64,000 bases of DNA from an uncultured Psychroserpens sp. (GCA_947488655.1 CANKZZ010000003.1:372001-436000), one strand, 5' to 3'. Counted from the stretch's first letter, positions 46,353 through 56,082 are shown. Numbers and translations: made by a program. The notes: generated from the sequence alone by a model not told the origin.

Positions 46353-47342
46353 TTAGTTTTGGCTCTCAATAATCAAATTTATTTTAGATTCTAAAATCAA
46401 TAGTTTGGCTTCTAAATCTTGAATTTTAGTATTTTGATTATCAATAATAGTTTGCTGTTCTTTAATACCTTCTACCAATACTGGAATGATTGCGGTATAG
46501 TCAACCACATTAAACATCTCCTTATTGTAATCATTCATATTAACACTAGAGCCCATCTTGTCAGGTCCAGAAACTGTTAATTGTTTTTGAGCCACTGCTT
46601 CGGGAAAAACCTCCATAATATTTTGAGCAAGAAATCCTAAGTAGGTTCTTTTATCACCACTCGCCAAATAGTTATAGTCATCTAAATTGTATTTATAAGA
46701 CACTCCTCTAATTTGTCGTATTTTGGATAATGCATTTTCTATGGTGATTATGTCTTTTTTAACTCTTTCATCAGACAAATTGTAAAGGCCATTAACATAC
46801 CCTAATGCACCTGTAAAGATGCCTCCAAAACCGAACCAAGTTCCGGTAGTAGGAATGCTTCCTTGTACGCCAATAGCATCTGAACTATTTGAAGTACCCC
46901 AAACACCTAAAGAATTACCAGTTGCAGGTAAAGAAACTCCATAACTAGCTAATCCATTCGCGTTATTTGTAACAGCGCCTAAGGCATTAAACGTTCCCAA
47001 GATATACCCTTGAAGACTAGATCCAGTAGCATGAGTGTTTTGGAATGTAGCAATATAATCATCAGGAATACTAACTCTCATATCAAAAGCATAAGCTGGA
47101 TCATTAATACCAATTCCAATACGATCGTTTGCTGCGTCAACAAATATCATGTTAACTCGATTTAATGTTTCAATTCTAAAATCATTATCACCTCCAGATT
47201 CGTTAAAAATTGCATCTTCTTCAACTGTTAACTGAGCTGTTGGCGTAGTAGTACCAATACCAACTTGCGAATGGGTAATTGGTATTACAAATAAAGCCAT
47301 TGATAAAACTATAAATAACTTTTGGTTGATTAACTTTTTCAT
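46353..47342 (-). CDS. Exported protein with C-terminal S74 (tail-fibre) chaperone domain
   Basis: The 329-residue protein has a signal peptide (about 1-25), a beta-rich stem (IGIGTTTPTAQLTVEED, RIGIGINDPAYAF) and a C-terminal intramolecular chaperone domain beginning SDERVKKDIITIENALSKI. The family's autocleavage site is the serine of this S-D motif. A coiled coil closes the chain (KIQDLEAKLLILESKINL), consistent with a trimer. Despite the phage-derived name, it is a common flavobacterial surface protein; no phage genes are nearby. Confidence 0.82.
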   Translation of the reverse strand: MKKLINQKLFIVLSMALFVIPITHSQVGIGTTTPTAQLTVEEDAIFNESGGDNDFRIETLNRVNMIFVDAANDRIGIGINDPAYAFDMRVSIPDDYIATFQNTHATGSSLQGYILGTFNALGAVTNNANGLASYGVSLPATGNSLGVWGTSNSSDAIGVQGSIPTTGTWFGFGGIFTGALGYVNGLYNLSDERVKKDIITIENALSKIRQIRGVSYKYNLDDYNYLASGDKRTYLGFLAQNIMEVFPEAVAQKQLTVSGPDKMGSSVNMNDYNKEMFNVVDYTAIIPVLVEGIKEQQTIIDNQNTKIQDLEAKLLILESKINLIIESQN

Positions 47343-47457
47343 TTTGAGTGGTTTAGTTTAAATAAAAATAGTCATAATTTTTTACAAGTTATTTTTGATA
47401 TTTGTTTATTATAACTAATTTCGATGAATCGTGAAGTTTCTTCGTTAACCTTTATCT

Positions 47458-47649
47458 ATGAATAGAAAAATTAGTTATTTTTTAATTGTAATTGGCGGAT
47501 TTGTAGCAATTTACGCACAAGCTAAAGCAGATCAAAATCAATTTATCCTCATTGCAGGAATTGTAATTTTAATGTTAGGCGTGTATAGTATTTCTAGAAA
47601 TATTCCTAGTAAAAAGGATCAGGACGATGAACATGAAAATAATTTATAA
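47458..47649 (+). CDS. Small two-helix membrane protein
   Basis: The 63-residue protein has two hydrophobic helices (about 5-23 and 28-46) and a charged tail (SKKDQDDEHENNL). It overlaps the start of the Smr-domain gene by one base (TAATG), so the two are coupled. I do not recognise the family. Confidence 0.7.
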   Translation: MNRKISYFLIVIGGFVAIYAQAKADQNQFILIAGIVILMLGVYSISRNIPSKKDQDDEHENNL

Positions 47650-48197
47650 TGAAATTTAAAGTTGGTGATTCGGTTTCGGTTTTAGACGAAGATATAAATG
47701 GAGTAATTTCTAAAATTATAGGTGAGACTATTGTTATTGAAACAGATGATGGGTTTGATATGGAGTTTTCAATTTCCGAAGTAATTAAAACCAAAAAACT
47801 GTCTTCTCAATTATTTTCAAATAATGATGTTAGTGCAATTATTAATGAAAAGGAAACCACTAATAAGCATAAGTCTGTAAAGGTTAAGCCTAAAGAACGA
47901 GTGCTTCCTGCAATGGAGGTTGATTTGCATATACATCAAATTACGACCTCTAATAAACACATGAGTAATTATGAAATGCTTAACCTGCAGCTAGATACTG
48001 CTAGATATAAGTTAGAATTTGCAATAAAAAAACGAGTACAAAAAGTTGTATTTATTCATGGAGTGGGAGAAGGGGTCTTAAAAGCAGAGCTAGATTATCT
48101 TTTTGGACGTTATGATAATGTAAAATACTACCCAGCAGATTACCAAAAATACGGTCAAGGTGCAACAGAAGTTTACATTTACCAAAACGTAAAATAA
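47649..48197 (+). CDS. Smr-domain protein
   Basis: The 182-residue protein has an N-terminal SH3-like beta domain (KFKVGDSVSVLDEDINGVI, residues 2-20) and a C-terminal Smr domain (from about 95: MEVDLHIHQI, KVVFIHGVGEGVLK, YPADYQKYGQGATEVYI). Smr domains bind or cut RNA or branched DNA; the family relatives include MutS2. The catalytic motif DxH is DLH here. It is coupled to the small membrane gene upstream. Confidence 0.85.
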   Translation: MKFKVGDSVSVLDEDINGVISKIIGETIVIETDDGFDMEFSISEVIKTKKLSSQLFSNNDVSAIINEKETTNKHKSVKVKPKERVLPAMEVDLHIHQITTSNKHMSNYEMLNLQLDTARYKLEFAIKKRVQKVVFIHGVGEGVLKAELDYLFGRYDNVKYYPADYQKYGQGATEVYIYQNVK

Positions 48198-48209
48198 AAC
48201 TATTTGCGT

Positions 48210-49163
48210 TTATTCTGTAAGCGTAAGTACATTGGTGTATGTACCAAAAAATAATGGTGTAATATTTATGATTTGAATATTGGCTTGTAATACTGTAACG
48301 GTTACAGTAACTGTTCTGGTATAAGTTGTTTCTATTAAATTGTTATTAAGAAATTCTTCATTTGCTTCAAAATCTAAGTAGCGTGGTACTGCAGGTATTT
48401 GCCCACCTAAAACCGTGTTTTCATCAATATCATCATTTAAATTGTTATCTAAATCTTCATCTTCATTTCTAGTTAACACACCGTCACCATCGTCATCTGG
48501 ATCTAAATAATTAGGTATTGGGTCTATTCCGTTTGCAATTTCTAAATCTAAGTCTGTATTTAATGAGTCTGAAAAATCGCCATCATCATTAGGGTCTGTA
48601 ATTTCATTTATTGTTAAAACATTGTCATTATCATCATCTGCATCTCTGTAATTAGGTAAACCGTCACCATCGGTATCAATTGCATCTGGATACGACCCAT
48701 CTGCTGCTTGTGCACCTCTTCCTTCTTGATCAGATGGGATACCATCATTATCATCATCTTCATAAATAGAAATAAATTCTATTTCTGCTCCAGATGCTGC
48801 GGGATAATCGTTAATAATTGTTGTGCCAGGTTCTGGTATGATTTGACAAATTAGATTTTCGGGATCACCATTATAAGTTCTATAATTAAAAGCAATTGTG
48901 TTACCATTAACTGTTAAGGTTCGTGGTTCTCCACTATTATCTGTAGGATTAAAAATCGCACTATTAGTAGTAGTTACCGGGAATTTTAAGGTTAGTGATT
49001 CGCTTGGGTTTATCTTTGTATCATACAATAAATACTCGTCACTATTTATATCTCCACAAAGTTCTAATTCCTGATCAAATAATAACTCTACTTCAAAAAC
49101 ATCTCCATCATCACAAGAAAAAGTTACTAACCCAAATAAACAGATATATAATAAATTACGCAT
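48210..49163 (-). CDS. Surface lipoprotein with thrombospondin type 3 calcium-binding repeats
   Basis: The 317-residue protein has a lipoprotein signal ending LVTFSC (Cys17). Its middle is a series of acidic calcium-binding repeats: DDDNDGIPSD, DTDGDGLPNYRD, DDDNDNVLT, DPNDDGDFSD, DPDDDGDGVLT. A threonine/valine-rich strand region follows near the C-terminus (TRTVTVTVTVLQ). It is probably on the outer membrane facing out; binding partner unknown. Confidence 0.8.
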   Translation of the reverse strand: MRNLLYICLFGLVTFSCDDGDVFEVELLFDQELELCGDINSDEYLLYDTKINPSESLTLKFPVTTTNSAIFNPTDNSGEPRTLTVNGNTIAFNYRTYNGDPENLICQIIPEPGTTIINDYPAASGAEIEFISIYEDDDNDGIPSDQEGRGAQAADGSYPDAIDTDGDGLPNYRDADDDNDNVLTINEITDPNDDGDFSDSLNTDLDLEIANGIDPIPNYLDPDDDGDGVLTRNEDEDLDNNLNDDIDENTVLGGQIPAVPRYLDFEANEEFLNNNLIETTYTRTVTVTVTVLQANIQIINITPLFFGTYTNVLTLTE

Positions 49164-49297
49164 TGCAGTATTTTTAAAACAAAAATAAAAGATTTAGTAG
49201 TTTAACTGTTGTGATTAACAAATAATTTTGATAGCCTAACTTGATAGTTTTAAAAATGATGTTAATGTTGCATCTTTGCATCATATTTATGTGATTT

Positions 49298-50443
49298 ATG
49301 AAAACTGTTTATTTTGACAATGCTGCGACTACATCAATTAGAGAATCTGTTATTGATAAAATGAGTGAGACCATGAGGTTGCATTTTGGTAATCCTTCAT
49401 CTACACATAGTTACGGTAGGCAGTCTAAATCTTTAATTGAGTTATGTAGAAAGCGTATTGCATCACATTTTAATGTTTCGGCTTCCGAAATTGTTTTTAC
49501 TTCTGGTGGTACAGAGGCAGATAACTTAGTCTTAAAAAGCGCAGTGCGAGACTTACATGTTAAAGAAATTATTACTACTAAAATTGAGCATCATGCTATC
49601 CTTCATGCAATTGAGCAACTTAAAAAAGAATATGATATAAAGATTACATATTTAGAGCTTAATAGTTATGGAGATATAGATGTGCAACAACTAGAGTCAT
49701 TATTAAAAAAAGAGAATAAACAACTTGTTACCTTAATGCATATTAATAATGAAATTGGTAATATTTTAGAACTCAAAAAAGTTGCAGATTTGTGTAAAGC
49801 CAATAATGCTCTTTTTCATAGTGATACGGTTCAATCTGTTGGGCACTATAAATTAGATTTACAAGAAATCCCTATTGATTATCTCGCAGCTAGTGCGCAC
49901 AAATTTCACGGACCAAAAGGTGTTGGATTTGCTTTTCTTCGGAAAAATAGCGGACTCAGAGCCACAATATTTGGAGGAGAGCAGGAGCGAGGCTTACGAG
50001 CAGGAACAGAATCTATTCACAATATCGTTGGTATGGATGAAGCTTTAAACATTTCTTATCAAAACTTAGAGGCAGAACGAACCTATATTAAAGCTTTAAA
50101 AGCTTACTTTATAAAAGAGCTGCAGGCTATATTTGATGATGTTAGTTTTAACGGACAGTCTGGTGATTTAGAGAGAGGTACTTACACTTTGGTTAATGTA
50201 TGTTTGCCAATTGCTCCAGAAAAAGCTAGCATGTTACAGTTTCAGCTAGACTTAAAAGGGATTGCTTGCTCCAGAGGAAGTGCTTGCCAAAGTGGAAGCG
50301 CAAAAAACTCACATGTACTTACAGAAATTTTAGAGGATACTCATCTCAAACGACCCTCTATACGATTTTCATTGAGTATATTTAATACAAAAGATGAAGT
50401 AGATTATGTAGTTGATGTTTTAAAAGATTTTGTTGAAAAATAA
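49298..50443 (+). CDS. Cysteine desulfurase, NifS/IscS family
   Basis: The 381-residue PLP enzyme removes sulfur from cysteine. Motifs are FDNAATTSIRE, TSGGTEADNLVL, EHHAIL, the PLP lysine K202 in SAHKFHGPKG and the persulfide cysteine C330 in RGSACQSG. It starts at ATG 49298. It has no Isc, Suf or DNA-phosphorothioation neighbours, so it probably serves general sulfur transfer such as tRNA thiolation. Confidence 0.92.
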   Translation: MKTVYFDNAATTSIRESVIDKMSETMRLHFGNPSSTHSYGRQSKSLIELCRKRIASHFNVSASEIVFTSGGTEADNLVLKSAVRDLHVKEIITTKIEHHAILHAIEQLKKEYDIKITYLELNSYGDIDVQQLESLLKKENKQLVTLMHINNEIGNILELKKVADLCKANNALFHSDTVQSVGHYKLDLQEIPIDYLAASAHKFHGPKGVGFAFLRKNSGLRATIFGGEQERGLRAGTESIHNIVGMDEALNISYQNLEAERTYIKALKAYFIKELQAIFDDVSFNGQSGDLERGTYTLVNVCLPIAPEKASMLQFQLDLKGIACSRGSACQSGSAKNSHVLTEILEDTHLKRPSIRFSLSIFNTKDEVDYVVDVLKDFVEK

Positions 50444-50456
50444 ATTAGTCTAAATA

Positions 50457-51113
50457 TTATAATTTATTTATTTCTTTCGCAATTTCCATAACTGTGTTTC
50501 CGCCAGATTCTCCTAAAATTGAAATATAATTACCATTTAAGTTGTTTAAAATGACAAAACTATTGCAACTATAATGATATTCAAAAAAAAGTTTTTCAAT
50601 AAATTGATTGTTGTCTAATCTCCAATTTATATACTTCACTTTGTGAAATTTAATAGATTCATCTTTTTTGTGAATCCAAAACATGTTGTGGTCAAAAATT
50701 GATTTAAGTTCTTTTAAATATCCTCGATGATAGATGTTGTATTCATAACCATTCGATTTATATCTTCCATTATTGCAATCGTCACGTCCAGGATGATATT
50801 GGATAATACTAAATTTTTTTGGAGAGGTATTTGGATTATAATTAAGATTTAGGAATAAATTTTCTAACTGAGAAGTATTTAGTTTGCCAATGTTTTTTCT
50901 CTTTTTTAGAATAGCTAGGTAGCAGGTGTCTTTTTCTAAAGCTATTGGTATATATAATTCATCTAAGCTTTTATATCTTGAAGATTTAATAGAGTAGTCC
51001 TCTTTTGACATTTGAGCTCCATTCACATCGTAATAATAAATAGGTTTTGAGTTTGTTTGGGTAAAACCAAATACGCTTGTAAATAAAAAGATAGAGAATG
51101 CTATTATTTTCAT
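50457..51113 (-). CDS. Hypothetical exported protein
   Basis: The 218-residue protein has a signal peptide (about 1-18, ending FGFTQ) and no domain that I recognise. It contains cysteine pairs (DDCNNGRYKSNGYEY, YHYSCNSFVILNNLNG). It begins 1 nt from the stop of the TonB receptor gene upstream and is the last gene of that operon. Confidence 0.7.
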   Translation of the reverse strand: MKIIAFSIFLFTSVFGFTQTNSKPIYYYDVNGAQMSKEDYSIKSSRYKSLDELYIPIALEKDTCYLAILKKRKNIGKLNTSQLENLFLNLNYNPNTSPKKFSIIQYHPGRDDCNNGRYKSNGYEYNIYHRGYLKELKSIFDHNMFWIHKKDESIKFHKVKYINWRLDNNQFIEKLFFEYHYSCNSFVILNNLNGNYISILGESGGNTVMEIAKEINKL

Positions 51114-53591
51114 CTAAAACTTAGCGCTCAATCTCACATTAAAAACACGAGGTGTTAAAAAGTTAGGAATTGCAAATTGACGCTTGCTGTACACATCTCT
51201 TACCCAAGTATTGGTTATCGTATTTTGTGCATTAAACATATTAAAAATCTCCACACCTAAAGATAACTCTTTAAATTTTTGTTTCCATTTAGATGTGTAA
51301 GTTTTGTTGCCATCTACTAAAACATAAGAAATCCCTAAATCTGCACGTCTATAATCTCTTAGTCGTGTTTGAAAGTCATAAGGATCTGCATAACTAGGCG
51401 AACCTCCAGGAACTCCAGTATTATACACCAAGTTTAAATACATTTTAAGATCTGGAATATTTGGCACATAATCCTGAAATAAAATTCCAAATTTTAATCG
51501 TTGATCTGTTGGTCTTGCAATATAGCCTCGATCTTCAATATTTTCTTCGGTTTTTAAATACCCAAAACTAAACCAGCTTTCTGTACCTGGCACAAATTCT
51601 CCATTTAAACGAAAGTCAACACCATAAGCGTAAGCTGTTGCGTTATTTTTTGCTCTATAGCGAATTCTTACATTTTCGAGAGTATAAGGGTTTACATCAG
51701 TCATCCCTTTATAATAGGCTTCGGAAACGAGCTTAAATGGACGATCCCAAATTTTGAAACTATATTCATTTCCTACTACCAAATGAAACGATTTTTGCGC
51801 TTTAACATCTGGTTGTACAGTTCCTGAAGAATCTCTCAACTCACGATAAAAAGGAGGTTGATAATATACACCTCCTGCAACTCTAAATAACATATCCTTT
51901 TCCCAATCTGGTTTTATTGCAAATTGTGCTCTCGGACTAAAAACCGTCTGAGTTGAAGAAGACACACCATCCTGATTTGGCACATCGCTATTTACCGTCC
52001 AATTATGAACTCTAACTCCAGCATTATAAAACACTTCGTTGCTACCCAGCATTGTACGTTTGCTCCATTGTGCATAAGCTTGTAATCTGTCAATTTTAAC
52101 AGCGTTGGTTGCTCTTACATTTTGAAAAGCGACCAAAGGACCTTCAAAAGGCTCGTAAGGTTGCTCGTTTGAAAAATCAAATATTGGAGGTCGTACCGAA
52201 AAACCTGCGCTATCAATAACTTCCCATTCTACTTGACGATCTCGTATATCTTCATGCGTATATTTTACAGACCATTCTAATGTAGTTTCATCGTCTAAAT
52301 TATAATCGCCTTTATGTTCTAGATTAAAAATTACAGCATCCAAATCATTACGAGCATGTGTGAGTTGTGATCCTATTCCTTCGGAAAATTCTACTTCACC
52401 CAAATTCTCATCACCAATATTACTGTTCACTTCTCCAAGTCTATAGCGTGCTAAAATGTCAAAATATTCTTCTTCAGTAGTGTGATAAGCAGAAGCAATT
52501 AATTTAAGCGTCAAGTCTTCGGTTGCAAAATAATTGGCTTTAAAAGCACCAAAATTAGTGAGGTATTGATCTTGTTCTTGTCCGTCGTAATTCACTAAAA
52601 GCGCAACAGGTTCGTCTAGTGTTCCAAAATTGGTCTGGCGATTTTTTGGTCTAAATGTATATTTGTTGAGTGAGATATTTCCGAGGAAATTAAGATGAAA
52701 CTTATCACTAAATTTATAAGTTAAATAGGTTTGAGCATCTGCAAAAACAGGTCTTACATTTGTTTCTGTTTCCAAAGAATTGATTAATAAGCTGTTATCT
52801 CTGTAGCGTAAACCAATAATACCAGATAATTTAGAATCTTTGCTCACAGCTTCGGCAGCAATGCTACCACCTAATAAACTTGCATCTGCACGAATACCAA
52901 AACTGTTAGGATTACGATATGTAATATCTAAAACAGAAGATAGTTTATCTCCATATTTAGCTTGAAAACCTCCTGCTGAGAAATCTACATTTTGAACCAA
53001 ATCTGTGTTAACAAAACTCAAACCTTCTTGTTGACCAGAACGAATTAAAAACGGTCTGTAAATTTCAATTTCATTTACATATACGAGATTTTCATCAAAA
53101 TTCCCTCCTCGTACACTATATTGAGTACTTAACTCATTTGAAATATTAACACCTGGAAGTGTTTTTAATAAATTTTCGACACCAGGTTGTGCGCCTTTTA
53201 CAGTTCTAATAACTTCTGGTGTAATGGTTACAACTCCATCTACTTTTTGTCTCGTATTAGTGTTAATAACCACGGTAGCAATTTGCTCTACATCTAAGCT
53301 CATTACTGGGTTAAATTCTAACTCTTGACCATTTTTTAAGTTAAATTTTGCCTCAACCGATTTATAGCTTAAGTGCGTAAATACTACAGTAACTTCTTTG
53401 TCTGCTGGGATTTTTATGATGTAAAATCCGTTATCATTGGTAGTTGTACCGTCGTTTCCAACTTTTATACTTACACCAGAAATTGGCATTTTAGCATCAT
53501 CAAGTATAACGCCTCTAATGGTTGCGGTTTGCGATATTCCGAAGAAAGAAAAGCCTAATAAGGCAATGAGTAGTGTGATGTTTAGCTTCAA
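51114..53591 (-). CDS. TonB-dependent outer-membrane receptor
   Basis: The 825-residue protein has a signal peptide, a carboxypeptidase-regulatory-like beta domain (about 22-100: ATIRGVILDDAKMPISGVSI), a plug (about 115-235: VKGAQPGVENLLKTLPGVNI) and a long barrel ending FNVRLSAKF with the terminal aromatic. It imports a large substrate using TonB energy; no SusD-like partner is adjacent, and the ligand is unknown. The start is TTG (53589-53591). It is 11 nt after the M23 peptidase gene. Confidence 0.9.
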   Translation of the reverse strand: MKLNITLLIALLGFSFFGISQTATIRGVILDDAKMPISGVSIKVGNDGTTTNDNGFYIIKIPADKEVTVVFTHLSYKSVEAKFNLKNGQELEFNPVMSLDVEQIATVVINTNTRQKVDGVVTITPEVIRTVKGAQPGVENLLKTLPGVNISNELSTQYSVRGGNFDENLVYVNEIEIYRPFLIRSGQQEGLSFVNTDLVQNVDFSAGGFQAKYGDKLSSVLDITYRNPNSFGIRADASLLGGSIAAEAVSKDSKLSGIIGLRYRDNSLLINSLETETNVRPVFADAQTYLTYKFSDKFHLNFLGNISLNKYTFRPKNRQTNFGTLDEPVALLVNYDGQEQDQYLTNFGAFKANYFATEDLTLKLIASAYHTTEEEYFDILARYRLGEVNSNIGDENLGEVEFSEGIGSQLTHARNDLDAVIFNLEHKGDYNLDDETTLEWSVKYTHEDIRDRQVEWEVIDSAGFSVRPPIFDFSNEQPYEPFEGPLVAFQNVRATNAVKIDRLQAYAQWSKRTMLGSNEVFYNAGVRVHNWTVNSDVPNQDGVSSSTQTVFSPRAQFAIKPDWEKDMLFRVAGGVYYQPPFYRELRDSSGTVQPDVKAQKSFHLVVGNEYSFKIWDRPFKLVSEAYYKGMTDVNPYTLENVRIRYRAKNNATAYAYGVDFRLNGEFVPGTESWFSFGYLKTEENIEDRGYIARPTDQRLKFGILFQDYVPNIPDLKMYLNLVYNTGVPGGSPSYADPYDFQTRLRDYRRADLGISYVLVDGNKTYTSKWKQKFKELSLGVEIFNMFNAQNTITNTWVRDVYSKRQFAIPNFLTPRVFNVRLSAKF

Positions 53592-53602
53592 GAGGTTAGT
53601 TT

Positions 53603-55288
53603 TTATTTCCTAAAAAATGTAGATTCAAATGTAGTACTATTTCCTATATTATCTGTTACAATTATTTTTAGATTGTTTTCGGTTTCTGTAATAACGTTAT
53701 CATCAAAATCATAGGTTAATATGTCTTTTTTATAGTCATACTCCATTAAAATCCATTTACCATTAATCGTGGCTCTGTAATTACTAATGCCAGATAAATC
53801 GTCTTCAATTTTAACTTTCAATTCCTCTAATTTACTAACCCATTTTCCATCCTGAAAGTTTACAGGCTGTATCGTTGGATTTACCGTATCTCTAGCCAGA
53901 GTAAACGTTCCCAATGATTTTGTTCTCGCAGTGAGCATATTGCCTAAACGTTTTGTACTTATATAACTCGGTTTTTGATAATAACCGTATAAATTGGCTA
54001 TAAATAATTTGTCTTTATCTGCATCTGTATAGTTACTTATGTCAAACTTTATGGTGTAACTTTTCATTAGAGGCACTGTGTTTTTATGCAGCGTAAGCGT
54101 GTCATTTAAGACGCTAAAATCTATATGAAAATCTTCATAAAATGTTTGCTTCGGAAAATAAACTGATACATTATCTTGTTCTAATTCATTAACCTGACTT
54201 GCTATAATGTAAGTATTGGGCTTTAACTCTGGCGCTTCAAGAATTTCTTTAGCAGGTTTTCCTTTAATTGGAATAGATAACCACGTCTCATTACCTTTAA
54301 AATCTCTTAATCGCACTTTGTAGACCGTATTTGTACTGTCTTCTACTTTTATGTAACCATTTGCATCAATATCTTTTAGCATACTCAACGTATTACCAGA
54401 TTGTACAAATAGCTTTTGTATTCTAGATCTTTTCTCTTTAAAAATCTCGTAATCTATAAATCTATTTATATGTTTTGATTCGTCAAATGAGAAGCGTTTA
54501 AAATCTATTTCGAAGGTTTTGTTACCATTGTAAAAACTTTGAATATTACTTAAACCGTTTTTATTGCTAGCAAAATCTAATTGATCGTAACTAACTATAC
54601 CAAAACCAATATCTCCATAAGCTTCAATAGGTTCAACCGTATAATCACCATTTTTTTGCGGGATTAATCTGAGCTCTTCTCTTTTTTTAATTTGGTTAAC
54701 GTGTGATTTTTTGTTTTTTGGGTATGCAAAAACTCCGCTTAACATAGGTGCTTTTGAGTCTTTTACATCTAGACCAAAGAGTAGAGGGTTAATTGGTCGT
54801 TCTTCATTATCTCTAATTTCGAAATGTAAATGTGGTCCTCCAGAGCTTCCACTGTTTCCAGAAAAGGCTACAACTTGGTCATTAGAAATTGGTAACTCGT
54901 CTGGAGAAGGAAAGACTTCTACTTCATAACTTTCTTTATCATATTGACATTTTTTTATATACGTTTCTATACGAGGTGAAAATTTGCTTAAATGCGCATA
55001 GACACTAACATAACCATTGGGATGAGTAATGTATAATGCTTTACCGTAGCCATAATGAGAAACTTTTATTCTACTTACATATCCTTGAGCAGCAGCGTAT
55101 ACTTTTAAACCTGTGCGTTGTTGTGTTTTAATATCTAAACCAGAATGAAAATGATTAGATCGAAGCTCTGCAAAAGTACCAGATAGTATAACATTTACAT
55201 CTAAAGGGCTTCTAAAATAGTCTTGAGGATAAGGAGATTGAGAAAAACCCAAAGAAAAGCAAAAGAGTAGGAAAACTGTGTATTTCAT
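53603..55288 (-). CDS. Exported M23 family metallopeptidase
   Basis: The 561-residue protein has a signal peptide (about 1-16) and an N-terminal LytM/M23 zinc peptidase domain (30-170): SNHFHSGLDIKT with His48 and Asp52, His99 in VYAHLSKF, and GPHLHFEIRD with His153 and His155. A long beta-rich C-terminal part of about 390 residues follows. It should cut or remodel peptidoglycan. It is the first gene of the operon with the TonB receptor. Confidence 0.9.
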   Translation of the reverse strand: MKYTVFLLFCFSLGFSQSPYPQDYFRSPLDVNVILSGTFAELRSNHFHSGLDIKTQQRTGLKVYAAAQGYVSRIKVSHYGYGKALYITHPNGYVSVYAHLSKFSPRIETYIKKCQYDKESYEVEVFPSPDELPISNDQVVAFSGNSGSSGGPHLHFEIRDNEERPINPLLFGLDVKDSKAPMLSGVFAYPKNKKSHVNQIKKREELRLIPQKNGDYTVEPIEAYGDIGFGIVSYDQLDFASNKNGLSNIQSFYNGNKTFEIDFKRFSFDESKHINRFIDYEIFKEKRSRIQKLFVQSGNTLSMLKDIDANGYIKVEDSTNTVYKVRLRDFKGNETWLSIPIKGKPAKEILEAPELKPNTYIIASQVNELEQDNVSVYFPKQTFYEDFHIDFSVLNDTLTLHKNTVPLMKSYTIKFDISNYTDADKDKLFIANLYGYYQKPSYISTKRLGNMLTARTKSLGTFTLARDTVNPTIQPVNFQDGKWVSKLEELKVKIEDDLSGISNYRATINGKWILMEYDYKKDILTYDFDDNVITETENNLKIIVTDNIGNSTTFESTFFRK

Positions 55289-55334
55289 AAATATGATTAG
55301 ATATGTGCTAAAGTATCAATTTCAAAATAATCTT

Positions 55335-55369
55335 CAAAAGTATATTGTCATAAATGACTTAGAAGTCAA
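55335..55369 (-). promoter_or_regulatory. Probable promoter of the M23/TonB operon with a palindrome over the -33 region
   Basis: On the minus strand, TACTTTTG (55335-55342) fits the -7 consensus, with TTG (55367-55369) 24 nt further upstream. TGACTT-AG-AAGTCA (55355-55368) is a 14-nt palindrome overlapping the -33 position and could be an operator. Confidence 0.45.
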
Positions 55370-55427
55370 TTATACAGCATTATAACTTATTTTGGTGAAT
55401 TAAATTTTAAAATTTATGATAAAACAA

Positions 55428-55458
55428 TTGTAATTATACATGTAGTATGTTAACTTTG
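55428..55458 (+). promoter_or_regulatory. Promoter of the coiled-coil gene / zapA operon
   Basis: TTG (55428-55430), a 20-nt spacer and TAACTTTG (55451-55458) match the Bacteroidota -33/-7 promoter fully. The ATG follows 24 nt later at 55483. Confidence 0.7.
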
Positions 55459-55482
55459 TTACGTTAGTATTGAAATTTGTAA

Positions 55483-55773
55483 ATGAGTAAAATTGAAGAT
55501 GTTGTAGATTCATTAGAGAATAAAATTAGCAAAGTTTTGCATAAACTAGAAGTTTTAAAGCAAACAAATGCTAAGATATCTCAAGAATTAGCAATTCAGC
55601 AACAGAAAAATATTCAACAACAAGAAGAATTAAGTTCTTGGGTTGAAAAGCATGAAGCTCTTAAAATGGCAAATTCATTACTAGGCAGTGACGAAAATAA
55701 TCGAGAAACAAAGCTCAAAATAAATACATTAATTAGAGATATTGACCATTGTATTGCGCAATTATCTCAATAG
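55483..55773 (+). CDS. Coiled-coil protein upstream of zapA
   Basis: The 96-residue protein is almost entirely heptad-like coiled coil, rich in K, E and Q (KVLHKLEVLKQTNAKISQEL). It has no signal or membrane segment. It is the first gene of the zapA operon, 15 nt before zapA. It has the look of a ZapB-like division partner, but I recognise no sequence family and that role is inferred from position. Confidence 0.75.
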   Translation: MSKIEDVVDSLENKISKVLHKLEVLKQTNAKISQELAIQQQKNIQQQEELSSWVEKHEALKMANSLLGSDENNRETKLKINTLIRDIDHCIAQLSQ

Positions 55774-55788
55774 TGTTAATTAAATTTA

Positions 55789-56082
55789 ATGGCAGAACAG
55801 CTTAAAATAAAGCTATCTATAGCAAACAGAGTGTACCCTTTAACTATTGCGCCTAGTCAAGAGGAAGGTTTACGTAAAGCAGCTAAAAAAATTGAAGCCA
55901 TGATAAGTCAATTTGAGCAAAATTATTCTGTTAGAGATAAGCAGGATGTATTAGCCATGTGTGCTTTGCAATTTGCATCTCAAGTAGAACAAAAAACAAT
56001 AGATAAAGCCAGTGTTAGTGAAGAAGTTGAAGAAAAGCTTAATGCTTTAGATCAATTACTACAAAAACATTTAAGCGCTTAA
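55789..56082 (+). CDS. zapA: Cell division protein ZapA
   Basis: The 97-residue protein bundles FtsZ filaments at the division site. It starts EQLKIKLSIANRVYPLTIAP, with the family beta-hairpin and the EEGLRKAAKKIEAMI helix, then a C-terminal coiled coil. It lies between a small coiled-coil gene and a candidate 6S RNA, the same gene order (zapA then ssrS) found in enterobacteria. Confidence 0.87.
   Translation: MAEQLKIKLSIANRVYPLTIAPSQEEGLRKAAKKIEAMISQFEQNYSVRDKQDVLAMCALQFASQVEQKTIDKASVSEEVEEKLNALDQLLQKHLSA

Noticed and set aside
46353-47342. Prophage remnant suggested by the tail-fibre chaperone domain
   Set aside because: No capsid, terminase, portal or integrase genes are nearby; such S74 surface proteins are common in flavobacteria.
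49298-50443. DNA phosphorothioation (Dnd) system suggested by the cysteine desulfurase
   Set aside because: No DndB-E-like genes are adjacent.
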